Origin: Gluconobacter japonicus
GTDB lineage: Bacteria; Pseudomonadota; Alphaproteobacteria; Acetobacterales; Acetobacteraceae
Length of the DNA stretch: 64,000 nucleotides
NCBI RefSeq assembly: GCF_002723975.1
Contig: NZ_BEWO01000002.1
Location: forward strand, 1-64,000
Direction: 5' to 3'
The notes under the pieces were generated by a model that did not search any database, was not told where the DNA came from, and saw only the letters and a program-made list of their open reading frames with translations. Positions 40,281-48,303 of the stretch are shown piece after piece (within the stretch, counting starts at the first letter, position 1; every line of letters starts with the position of its first letter). The position numbers and the translations under genes are program-made.

Positions 40281-41541
40281 GACCAAGGCGCGCCATTGCA
40301 CGTCCAACCAGTCCGAGTTTCGCAACTGACGCGCCAGCCTGAAGCGCCACACGAATATCCGCCATGCCCGGCGCTGAAATAACAATCGCTCCACAGGACT
40401 GCCCGGCGACAACCGGCGCAATCACGGGTGACGCATAATCCACGGCAATGTGAGAGCGCTGCTGCCAACCCACCGGCATCGTCATCACGATGTCAGAACC
40501 AGCCACGAGCGGAACAGCCTTACGCTCGCCCATCCAGACCGGCGCATGATCGACAACCTGCCCCTTACGGAACAGAGTCGCATTCTCAAAATTCGCAAAA
40601 GCCCACGCCATCAGACGCTCGCCTTCATGAGCGCGCTCATTGCTGGATGCCGTGCCGTTGATCACAACAATGACGCGATTGCCATTGCGGTTGGAACTGG
40701 CGCAAAGACCGAACCCACCTGCATCGGTATGACCCGTCTTCAGACCGTCAGCGAGGCCCTTGTCCACGAGGACGTTCCGGTTGCCCTGCTTGATCTTGTT
40801 GAACAGGAACTCGGTTTCACCGAAGAAATGATAGTACTGCGGAAAGTCGCGGATCAGATGCATGGCAACGGTCGCTACGTCATGAGCGGACATGTAATGC
40901 CCCTCAGCTGGCAGACCCGTCACATTCATGAAGTGCGAGTTGTTCAGCCCGATCTTGGGCGCTTCCTCGTTCATCATCGCAACGAAGCGTTCTTCAGACC
41001 CCGCAATACCTTCTGCCAGCACAACGCAGGCATCATTACCGGACTGGATCACCATGCCCTGGATGAGATCCTGCACCGCGACGCTCTCGCCAAGCGGCAC
41101 GAACATCTTGGAACCCTGCGTCCGCCACGCTTTCTCGCTCACCGGGAGCGTCTGCTCCAGACGAAGTCGTCCGGTCGCCAACATCCCGAACACGATATAG
41201 GCCGTCATCATCTTCGTCAGGGACGACGGTGCCATACGCTCGTCAGCAGACTTGTCCAGCAGGACTGCTCCCGTGTCGAAGTCCACGATATAGGCCCAGC
41301 GCGCCACGGTATCGAACGGGCCGATCGGCGTATTCGCAGGTGTTCCAACTGGTGTTGCTGGAGCAGCAGAGGCCGCAGCTGCTGCGACCTTCGCGTGGCC
41401 AGCATGATGATGCGGGCGTGCCAGTGCACTCAGCGGCCCGCCAAAAGAAGCACAGGCAGCAAAACCTGCCACACCACCGAAAAGAGAGCGTCTAGTCCGC
41501 ACGTTCGTCCCCAGTCTTTCAGCCTTAATCACGGCCGTCAT
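40264..41541 (-). CDS. dacA: D-alanyl-D-alanine carboxypeptidase (penicillin-binding, DacA type)
   Basis: Removes terminal D-Ala from peptidoglycan stem peptides, periplasmic. Start ATG 41541 overlaps the upstream stop (ATGA); 425 residues. The N-terminus has RTRRSLFGGVAGFAAC, a twin-arginine-like export signal, followed by a low-complexity Ala/His/Pro linker. The catalytic motifs are SxxK (SSLTK), SxN (QSGNDAC) and KTG (LKTGHTDAGG). The C-terminal beta domain (GMADIRVALQAGASVAKL) fits PBP5-like proteins; a C-terminal amphipathic anchor is not evident. Confidence 0.92.
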   Translation of the reverse strand: MTAVIKAERLGTNVRTRRSLFGGVAGFAACASFGGPLSALARPHHHAGHAKVAAAAASAAPATPVGTPANTPIGPFDTVARWAYIVDFDTGAVLLDKSADERMAPSSLTKMMTAYIVFGMLATGRLRLEQTLPVSEKAWRTQGSKMFVPLGESVAVQDLIQGMVIQSGNDACVVLAEGIAGSEERFVAMMNEEAPKIGLNNSHFMNVTGLPAEGHYMSAHDVATVAMHLIRDFPQYYHFFGETEFLFNKIKQGNRNVLVDKGLADGLKTGHTDAGGFGLCASSNRNGNRVIVVINGTASSNERAHEGERLMAWAFANFENATLFRKGQVVDHAPVWMGERKAVPLVAGSDIVMTMPVGWQQRSHIAVDYASPVIAPVVAGQSCGAIVISAPGMADIRVALQAGASVAKLGLVGRAMARLGHGPAN

Positions 41542-42392
41542 TCCACAATGATCCGCGCGCCCTCTACCCCGCACGCATGGGTCCGGTCCAGTGCCGCATC
41601 GGCCTGGGCGGTATCGGTATAGGGTCCGGACCTCACACGCCAGTCCAGACCTGCCCCATCAGGCACGCGCTCAACCTCACCGGAGCACCGTGCCGCAATG
41701 CTGGCAGCAGCTCCACGACCGGAAAACTTGCCCAGCAAAACATAAAGCCCCGTAGGCCCCGGACTACCCTGCGACCACGTGACAGGCATCGCGGCAACCG
41801 TTGATGCAGCCTGATGCCCTTCCGACGAGTCGCTTCCATAGGTCTTCGCTACACCACCATCGAGAGATTCTGCACGAACCTCTCCAACCGGGGCGGATTG
41901 AACATCCAGATGAGGCGCGCCAGTCAGTCCTTCAACCAGAGCCCGGCTAGCGGCTTCTTCTTCCGTCACCTCTACAGGTGTATCGGCGGTCATCCCAAGA
42001 AGATCCGCAGCTTTCGGAGAGAGCGCAATAATTCGTCCGGCGTTCTCGGGACCACGACGCGTCAACCGGATACGCACAACCCGTCCGTTGATCAGATTGC
42101 GAACCGTCACAACGGCAGGAAGCTGCAAAGTCTGATGCGATCCGGTCATGCCATCCGCAGACCAAACCTCCCCATCAGACGCAAGCTGCCCCTTTAGAGG
42201 CATTTCGCGTGTAGCAAGGCCAGTCGCGCGGTAATCGAACTGCTCATAAGGATAAAACCACCCCTGCGGCCCATGCCAGGCATTCCCCAGCTCGTAATGA
42301 GGGTGTGCGACGGATACGGGCGCATCATCCTGATGACAGGCGCCAAAGAGAGGCAGAAACGCCAGAAGTGGCGCGCAATTACGGAGTAACAA
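41538..42392 (-). CDS. RlpA-like lipoprotein with DPBB and SPOR domains
   Basis: Predicted septal peptidoglycan-binding lipoprotein. TTG start 42392 (14-base overlap with mltB) gives MLLRNCAPLLAFLPLFGAC with a lipobox at Cys19. The double-psi beta-barrel region (about 60-145) has the Glu and His of RlpA (ASDGEVWSADGMTGSHQTL) but where lytic RlpA proteins read NDRGPF this one reads LTRRGPEN, so the third acidic residue seems missing. A SPOR domain (about 208-284; GLYVLLGKFSGRGAAASIAARC) binds denuded glycan. Operon with mltB and dacA. Confidence 0.85.
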   Translation of the reverse strand: MLLRNCAPLLAFLPLFGACHQDDAPVSVAHPHYELGNAWHGPQGWFYPYEQFDYRATGLATREMPLKGQLASDGEVWSADGMTGSHQTLQLPAVVTVRNLINGRVVRIRLTRRGPENAGRIIALSPKAADLLGMTADTPVEVTEEEAASRALVEGLTGAPHLDVQSAPVGEVRAESLDGGVAKTYGSDSSEGHQAASTVAAMPVTWSQGSPGPTGLYVLLGKFSGRGAAASIAARCSGEVERVPDGAGLDWRVRSGPYTDTAQADAALDRTHACGVEGARIIVE

Positions 42393-43392
42393 TGCCGGTT
42401 CCCAGAAGACCTACGCCCAGCGCGTAATAATCAGACGGATTGTAACGACGGATCACGTTGAAATTATGGTAAACCATGAAGGCCTGCGTGCCCGGACCAT
42501 CCGGCTGGACAATCGCCCCTTTGACGTCACTCCGCGAGAAGCGCGCACCATCTGCCCGGCGAACGCCGAGAGACATCCATTCCGCCAGAGACTTCGTATT
42601 GGTCCGGCCGATCTGGCTCTTGTCCAGCACATTCGCCAGTGTGACTTCCTGCCCCCAGGGCTCATAGGGCTGCCAACCACATTTGCCCATATAGTTGGAG
42701 ATGGAGGCAAACACATCTGGCTGGGACGTCCAGATATTGCGCTTTCCGTCTCCGTCTCCATCTGCGGCATAGCGCAGATAGGCACTTGGCATAAACTGGG
42801 CCTGCCCCATGGCTCCGGCATAGCTGCCCATCATAGCTTCAGGGGAGATATCCCCGTCGTTCAAAATCTGGAGCGCCTTCATCAGCTCTCCCCGGAAAAA
42901 CGTGGAGCGGCGACCATCAAAGGCCAGTGTCGCTAACGCATCAACAACCGAGAACGTGCCGGTGTGTGCGCCAAAACCCGATTCGAGCGCCCAGATCCCC
43001 ATGACCGCACGATCATCACATCCGAACCGCGCACTGATCGGAGCCATGATGTTTCCCACACCAGCGTAAACAGTGCGCCCTTTCTGAAAGCGCGACTCTG
43101 GCAGAACACGATCACGATACTGCGCCCAGGTCAGGGTAAACTCAGGCTGATGACGATCAAGCTTCAGAACCTTGGGGTTCGGCTCCCTCGTCAGCGACAG
43201 CGCGCGCGTTACGACAGCGGAAGACAGCCCCTGAGCCAGCGCCTGCGTCCTCACCCCTTCAAGAAACGCCCCGTAGTCCTGTGCTTCAGCGGAACGTATT
43301 CCCATCGCCGCGGCTCCGGCGACAGAGGAAAAGGCGGCAAGAAGGTTACGTCTTTTAAGCACTGGACTATCAGCCCCCACAGGGTGGTTCAT
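42379..43392 (-). CDS. Lytic murein transglycosylase (MltB type)
   Basis: Cleaves peptidoglycan glycan strands with formation of 1,6-anhydromuramic ends; periplasmic. 337 residues. KRRNLLAAFSSVAG then AEAQ is a twin-arginine-like signal peptide. The catalytic Glu is in GIWALESGFGAHTG, and MGQAQFMPSAYLRYAADGDGDGKRNIW, GKCGWQPYEPWGQEV are MltB family segments. Unlike E. coli MltB there is no lipobox, and no C-terminal LysM or SPOR domain; the SPOR function may be provided by the next gene. Head of the minus-strand operon. Confidence 0.93.
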   Translation of the reverse strand: MNHPVGADSPVLKRRNLLAAFSSVAGAAAMGIRSAEAQDYGAFLEGVRTQALAQGLSSAVVTRALSLTREPNPKVLKLDRHQPEFTLTWAQYRDRVLPESRFQKGRTVYAGVGNIMAPISARFGCDDRAVMGIWALESGFGAHTGTFSVVDALATLAFDGRRSTFFRGELMKALQILNDGDISPEAMMGSYAGAMGQAQFMPSAYLRYAADGDGDGKRNIWTSQPDVFASISNYMGKCGWQPYEPWGQEVTLANVLDKSQIGRTNTKSLAEWMSLGVRRADGARFSRSDVKGAIVQPDGPGTQAFMVYHNFNVIRRYNPSDYYALGVGLLGTGIVTP

Positions 43393-43513
43393 TTGCAGCG
43401 CACGCTAGCAACCTGTGATGCTCCCCGCCAGTCTCCCGTCCTTCTTTCCGCCCTCAGACGGATGAAACCGCAGGCTTGAGATTGTCGCCAGCGCGCCAAC
43501 ATGCGACATCAAC

Positions 43514-43531
43514 GTTCCATGATCATGGAAC
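43514..43531. promoter_or_regulatory. Perfect 18-base palindrome before the DedA gene
   Basis: GTTCCATGATCATGGAAC is a complete palindrome without a spacer, 10 bases before the probable DedA start and in the 149-base gap to divergent mltB. Candidate operator or 5' hairpin. Confidence 0.6.
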
Positions 43532-43541
43532 ATCCCCCGGC

Positions 43542-44108
43542 ATGATAGCCATTGGCCCCGCCCTGGCGTCGCAGCCTGCCTGGCTGAAAGCCGTCAGCAT
43601 CATTGTGGGGACATTCATCCTTGAGGATGTAGCCACCGTTCTGTCAGGCGTCGCAGCCCGTGCCGGACATGTCAGCATAGCACTGGCTCTTGGGGCCCTC
43701 TGGTTCGGGGTCGCCGTCGGAGATCTGGGGCTCTACGGCCTTGGAACTGCCGGAGCACGCTGGCCTTACCTACGCCGCTTCCTGACCCTCCCCAAACAGG
43801 AACGCACGCAGGACTGGTTCTCGAAGAACGTCGTCCGCATCGTGGCCATCTCACGCTTCGTGCCCGGCGCCCGCCTCCCGCTCTACACCGCCTGTGGCTT
43901 CTTCCGCGCGCCTTTCCTGCGCTTTGCCCTGACGGCCGTTCTCGCTACGCTTGTGTGGACAACACTGTTGTTCCTGCTGGCCATGCGGATCGGCGGCTGG
44001 CTTCTGGCACACCAGGGAGGCTGGCGCTGGGCCGGACTGGCGGGATTTGTTCTGTGTATTGTCGTTGTCGGGCGTCTGATCGCCCGTATCCAGACCGTGA
44101 GCCAGTAA
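43542..44108 (+). CDS. DedA family membrane protein
   Basis: VTT-domain (SNARE-associated) inner-membrane protein. Members of the family have recently been linked to recycling of undecaprenyl phosphate and other lipid carriers. I start at ATG 43542 (MIAIGPAL), leaving 188 residues; there is no clear ribosome-binding site and the frame is open from 43476. Four or five hydrophobic segments, with the DedA ED residues (FILEDVATVLSG) and the FVPGARLPLYTACGFFR re-entrant loop. Next gene starts five bases past its stop, so the two are one unit. Confidence 0.8.
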   Translation: MIAIGPALASQPAWLKAVSIIVGTFILEDVATVLSGVAARAGHVSIALALGALWFGVAVGDLGLYGLGTAGARWPYLRRFLTLPKQERTQDWFSKNVVRIVAISRFVPGARLPLYTACGFFRAPFLRFALTAVLATLVWTTLLFLLAMRIGGWLLAHQGGWRWAGLAGFVLCIVVVGRLIARIQTVSQ

Positions 44109-44112
44109 TTGA

Positions 44113-45177
44113 ATGTCCAAGACAGAGACCGAGCAAAATCCCCTTTCTCTTTTTGAGTTCTGGCCAGGTTCCATTTTCTACACGCCCATCGTCCTCTACT
44201 GGATCGCCATGGGCCTGAAATACCGAGATCTCAGCATCCCTACGGCTGCCAATCCGCGCATTGAAACAGGCGGCCTCTGCGGTGAGAGCAAGTCCTCGAT
44301 CCTCGATATGGCCGGTCCCGTCGCAAAGGGTGCCATTGCGCCCTACGCGATTTTTCAAAGCGGTCCTGGATCAATGGAACGCGCTCTGACAGCCATGGAG
44401 CAGTCCGGCCTCTCGTTCCCCGTCGTCGTGAAGCCTGACATCGGTTGCAATGGAACAGGCGTGAAGCTTGTCCACACTCGCGAGCAAATGGAAGAAGTCC
44501 TTCCGCAGTTCCCGGATAACGTGGCGCTCATGGTGCAGGAACTCATCGATTACCCGGTTGAAGCGGGCCTGTTCTATATCCGCCATCCGGATCAGACACA
44601 GGGCCGCATTACGTCCGTGACCTACAAGGAAGCCCCGGTCCTGACGGGTAACGGACGTTCCACCATTGAGGAACTCATCATGCGCGACCCTCGCATGAGT
44701 CAGGTTCCCCAACTGTATCTGCCGCGCCTTGCAGGCCGGGAGAAAATGGTGCTGGCCGAGGGTGAGCAACTGCCATTGGTTTTCGCTGGCAACCATTGCA
44801 AAGGGTCCGTGTTCCGGGATGGCCGCGCAGACACCACACCTGAACTGACCGCCCGTCTGGATGCCATCATGAAAGACGTTCCGGATTTCTATTTTGGTCG
44901 GGTCGATGTGAAGGTGCCTTCAGTCGAAGCCCTGCAGCGTGGGGAAGACCTGCGGATCATCGAGATCAATGGCGTCGGCTCTGAAGCCATCCATATCTGG
45001 GATCGACGCACAACACTGTGGGAAGCCTATCGCGCCCAGTTTTCCCACTATCGCCAGACATTCCTGATCGGTGCAGCCAACAAGGCCCGCGGATGGAAGA
45101 CCTCTGGCGCGTTCGGAATGCTACATTCCTGGCGCAAGCAGCGTCGCCTGCTCGCGTCCTATCCGATGAACGACTAA
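44113..45177 (+). CDS. ATP-grasp family protein (D-Ala-D-Ala ligase-like), function unknown
   Basis: 354 residues. An N-terminal hydrophobic stretch (LFEFWPGSIFYTPIVLYWIAMG) is followed by ANPRIETGGLCGESKSSILD, then an ATP-grasp core: PVVVKPDIGCNGTGVKLV (lysine and glycine-rich loop), MVQELIDYPVEAGLFY, and RIIEINGVGSEAIHIWD (the acidic metal-binding Glu/Asn end). It therefore probably joins a carboxylate to an amine or thiol, at the membrane. Translationally close to DedA. I know of relatives in many proteobacteria but of no proven function. Confidence 0.7.
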   Translation: MSKTETEQNPLSLFEFWPGSIFYTPIVLYWIAMGLKYRDLSIPTAANPRIETGGLCGESKSSILDMAGPVAKGAIAPYAIFQSGPGSMERALTAMEQSGLSFPVVVKPDIGCNGTGVKLVHTREQMEEVLPQFPDNVALMVQELIDYPVEAGLFYIRHPDQTQGRITSVTYKEAPVLTGNGRSTIEELIMRDPRMSQVPQLYLPRLAGREKMVLAEGEQLPLVFAGNHCKGSVFRDGRADTTPELTARLDAIMKDVPDFYFGRVDVKVPSVEALQRGEDLRIIEINGVGSEAIHIWDRRTTLWEAYRAQFSHYRQTFLIGAANKARGWKTSGAFGMLHSWRKQRRLLASYPMND

Positions 45178-45184
45178 GGGAACA

Positions 45185-45649
45185 TCAGTTCCCAAGGTTA
45201 CCACCACCGAAGATATAATTGCTGACCTGCTGTTCCAGAGACAGCTGATCGCGAGTGTCCTTGATAACCCCGCCAGCAGTCAGCGTCTTCGGGTCTTTGC
45301 CCGGCTCGATCTGAAGCGCATTATCCGCCGTCATGCTGGGCGCACTGATCCCAACAGCCGTGTCGACCGGTAGATGAAGACGTTCATCCACCGAGAATGC
45401 CACGTCGGCCATCTGGCTCTGCGGATCCAGGCGGATGGACTGAACGCGCCCAACGGTCACTCCAGCCAGATCAACATCCGCACCCGGCTTCAGGCCGTTG
45501 GCCGAATTGAACTGAGCATGCATGACAATGCTGTTCTGAACCGGGTCCTTGCGCAACTCTTTGCCGTAAACAAGAAACGCCCCGGCAACGACAAGAACAA
45601 GGCCACTTGCCAGAATGGCACCGCCGCGCCCGCTGTATCCTGACTTCAT
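45185..45649 (-). CDS. mlaD: MlaD-like MCE-domain lipid transport protein
   Basis: Periplasm-facing MCE protein that forms a hexameric lipid-shuttle collar in the Mla phospholipid pathway. The start is ATG 45649 with GAGG just upstream; TTG 45661 is an alternative. 154 residues: one N-terminal transmembrane helix (AILASGLVLVVAGAFLVYG), then an MCE domain (MHAQFNSANGLKPGADVDLAGVTVGRVQSI) and a short C-terminal tail GGGNLGN. The rest of the mla operon (mlaFE, mlaCB) is not in this window. Confidence 0.85.
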   Translation of the reverse strand: MKSGYSGRGGAILASGLVLVVAGAFLVYGKELRKDPVQNSIVMHAQFNSANGLKPGADVDLAGVTVGRVQSIRLDPQSQMADVAFSVDERLHLPVDTAVGISAPSMTADNALQIEPGKDPKTLTAGGVIKDTRDQLSLEQQVSNYIFGGGNLGN

Positions 45650-45777
45650 GCCGCGCCTCAACTTTCAGAAAACCGAATAGAAAAGCGAGTTAATCTGCCC
45701 CCAGAGCCCGGTCAAGGTTGCGTCCCTTCGCCCCATCAGGCAAGTGACTTCCTTTTCCGCCCATCCGTGCAGGCTCC

Positions 45778-46620
45778 ATGACGCTTTTCCAGGCCATCAT
45801 CCTCGCCATCGTTCAGGGTATTACCGAGCCCTTCCCTGTCAGCAGCCTCGGTCACGCCGTTCTGCTCCCCGGTATCCTCCATTGGAACGTGGACGAACAT
45901 TCAGACATGTTCCTGCCGTTCCTGACGATGCTCCATGTCGGAACCCTCGTGGCCCTGGCGGGTGTTTTCTGGCGCGACTGGATGGCCATTCTTCGCGGGA
46001 TGCTTGGTCTGCACGGTCGATACAACCAGCTTGAGTCGATTCGGATCTTTGGCCTTCTCGTGATTGCGACAATTCCGGCTGTGATCTTCGGCGGCCTTTT
46101 CGAACATCGCCTCCGGGGCATATTCGGAGCCCCTCTGGCCGTCGCAGGGTTTCTGGTCCTGAATGGCCTTCTGCTTCTGGTTACCGAATGGCTCCGCAGA
46201 CAGCGTGGACAGGCAGATCACCGCCCGATCTCTTCCCTGTCTCCCAAGGATGCCCTGGTGATCGGGTTCTGGCAGTGCCTTGCCCTGTTCCCAGGCCTGT
46301 CACGCTCAGGCGCCACGATGAATGGCGGCCTTCTGCGCGGGCTGGATCATGGCACAGCTGCCCGCTTCTCCCTTCTTATGGCCCAGCCAGTCGTTCTGGC
46401 CGCGACGGTCAAGGAAGGGTGGCAGATGCGGCACATGACGATCTCTCATGACGTCATGTTCCAATGCGTCGTAGGTGCCTTCGCAGCCGGTATCACCGCG
46501 CTGATCTGTTCTCTCCTGATGTTGCGCTTCTTCCGCAATCATGACGAATGGGCTCTCAAGCCTTTCGGCATTTACTGCATTATTGCCGGTCTTCTGGCAG
46601 GCGTTCTCATCGTTCTATAA
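45778..46620 (+). CDS. uppP: Undecaprenyl-diphosphatase
   Basis: Removes a phosphate from undecaprenyl pyrophosphate, regenerating the lipid carrier for peptidoglycan; also bacitracin resistance (BacA). 280 residues with about eight helices. Motifs: IVQGITEPFPVSSLGHA (family E/Q-x3-E and SSxGH) and FPGLSRSGATMNGGLLRG. In E. coli the first part is GLTEFLPVSSTGH, so the local variant ITEPFPVSSLGH is slightly diverged. ATG 45778. Confidence 0.9.
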   Translation: MTLFQAIILAIVQGITEPFPVSSLGHAVLLPGILHWNVDEHSDMFLPFLTMLHVGTLVALAGVFWRDWMAILRGMLGLHGRYNQLESIRIFGLLVIATIPAVIFGGLFEHRLRGIFGAPLAVAGFLVLNGLLLLVTEWLRRQRGQADHRPISSLSPKDALVIGFWQCLALFPGLSRSGATMNGGLLRGLDHGTAARFSLLMAQPVVLAATVKEGWQMRHMTISHDVMFQCVVGAFAAGITALICSLLMLRFFRNHDEWALKPFGIYCIIAGLLAGVLIVL

Positions 46621-46659
46621 ACCTTTCCAGACGCCGCTTTTCCCGGCAGATTAGGGATC

Positions 46660-48186
46660 ATGCCACTTCCGATACAATCCAGCGCATCCGCCGCCACAAC
46701 TGCCCGTCGAAAGAGTCTCGAACAGATCATGTCCGAGAATGAATCGCATGGGCTGAAGCGCAGCCTCACAGCCACACAACTCATCCTTCTGGGCGTGGGA
46801 TCAACAATCGGCGCTGGCATTTACGTCATGACGGGGACTGCTGCTGCAGAGTATGCTGGCCCATCCGTTCTCATTTCGTTCGTTGTCGCAGCTCTGGCCT
46901 GCCTCTTTACAGCGTTTTCTTATGGAGAACTGTCCTCCACGTTGCCTGTTTCCGGCTCAGCCTACTCCTATGCCTATATTTCAATGGGCGAAAAAGTGGC
47001 GTGGATCGTAGGATGGCTCCTGCTTCTGGAATATGGAATTTCCTGCGCTGCCGTGGCCGCTGGTCTGTCCGGTTACGCGTCGTCCCTGCTGGCCGTCTTT
47101 GGTATTCACCTACCTCAGTCCCTTATCCAAGCCACTCTTCAACCGGTTCCAGGATCGGAAGGCTCCTCCATCAGCGGAGGATGGAGGCTGGATCTGATCG
47201 GGTTAACTGCCGTTTTCCTGGTCACGGGTCTGCTCGTTCGGGGCATTGAGGAATCCGCCCGCGTCAACACGATCATCGTCTTTCTGAAAGTGGGTGTTCT
47301 CGCTTTGTTCGTGGCATTTGGCATTCATGCCATTCATCCTGCAAACTGGCATCCTTTCATCCCCTCCAATCAGGGCGGCTTCCATTACGGCGTCAAAGGT
47401 ATTTTCCGGGCCGCCTCAATCATCTTTTTCGCCTATGTCGGCTTTGAGGCCGTCTCCACAGCATCAGCCGAGGCCAAAAACCCGACCAGGGACGTCCCGG
47501 TCGGAATTATTGGAAGCCTGCTGATCTGCACTGTCGTGTATATGATCGTCGCTGCAGTATTGCTTGGCATCGTTCCTTATCACGAACTGGACGTACCGGA
47601 CCCGCTGGCCATTGCCGTGAAAGCCATGAACACGCCGTGGCTGGCCATCTTCATCAATGTCGGCGCAACAATCGGTCTCTGCTCGGTTCTGATGGGGCTT
47701 ATGTATGCCCAGTCCCGCGTCTTGTTGACCATGAGCCGTGATGGCCTCATCCCTGCCCTGTTTGGCAAGGTTCACACACGGTTTCGCACCCCATGGCTTG
47801 GCACCATCGTTCTCGGTCTGGTCGTGGCATTCATGACCGCTACCCTGCCCATCGACATCATCAGCGATCTGGTCTCCATCGGCACAGCTGCCGCTTTCGG
47901 CATCGTCTGCTTCACAGTCATCTGGCAGCGAAACACGCGGCCAGACATTCAAAGACCCTTCAGCGTTCCCTTGGGCGGGTTTCGTATTCGTGGTTTCTGG
48001 GTTGGTATAACGCCCCTTCTAGGCATTATTTTCTGTCTGCTCATGACCATTCCCCTCATCACAGACATGATCCATGCAGTGGCCAGCGGTAACCCTGTCC
48101 CTCTGCTCCTTCTTACAGGATATGTAGTGCTGGGTGTCATGACGTATGTTCTCTACGGACGCCACAACTCTACGATGGCGCCGTAA
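46660..48186 (+). CDS. APC family amino acid permease
   Basis: Inner-membrane amino acid transporter, 508 residues, twelve to thirteen hydrophobic segments. Helix 1 has the APC unwound segment LGVGSTIGAGIYVMTG, and FRAASIIFFAYVGFEAVSTASAEAKNPTRDVPVGI in helix 6, both typical of cationic amino acid transporters (CAT-like, the YfnA group). The first 35 residues are polar. Substrate within the family not resolved. A strong terminator follows. Confidence 0.88.
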   Translation: MPLPIQSSASAATTARRKSLEQIMSENESHGLKRSLTATQLILLGVGSTIGAGIYVMTGTAAAEYAGPSVLISFVVAALACLFTAFSYGELSSTLPVSGSAYSYAYISMGEKVAWIVGWLLLLEYGISCAAVAAGLSGYASSLLAVFGIHLPQSLIQATLQPVPGSEGSSISGGWRLDLIGLTAVFLVTGLLVRGIEESARVNTIIVFLKVGVLALFVAFGIHAIHPANWHPFIPSNQGGFHYGVKGIFRAASIIFFAYVGFEAVSTASAEAKNPTRDVPVGIIGSLLICTVVYMIVAAVLLGIVPYHELDVPDPLAIAVKAMNTPWLAIFINVGATIGLCSVLMGLMYAQSRVLLTMSRDGLIPALFGKVHTRFRTPWLGTIVLGLVVAFMTATLPIDIISDLVSIGTAAAFGIVCFTVIWQRNTRPDIQRPFSVPLGGFRIRGFWVGITPLLGIIFCLLMTIPLITDMIHAVASGNPVPLLLLTGYVVLGVMTYVLYGRHNSTMAP

Positions 48187-48271
48187 ATTCTGTCTGACGG
48201 ATAAAGACGTTACAGACTGACTTCTCTATCCGTGTCACCATAACGCTGAACGCAACAAGCGGGACAAATAA

Positions 48272-48300
48272 TAAAAGCCACTGGGACCCAGTGGCTTTTA
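48272..48300. terminator. Bidirectional terminator between permease and mechanosensitive channel
   Basis: Nearly perfect repeat: AAAAGCCACTGGG (48273-48285), one A, CCCAGTGGCTTTT (48287-48299). It separates the convergent genes and has A/T runs on both sides. Confidence 0.9.
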
Positions 48301-48303
48301 CCT

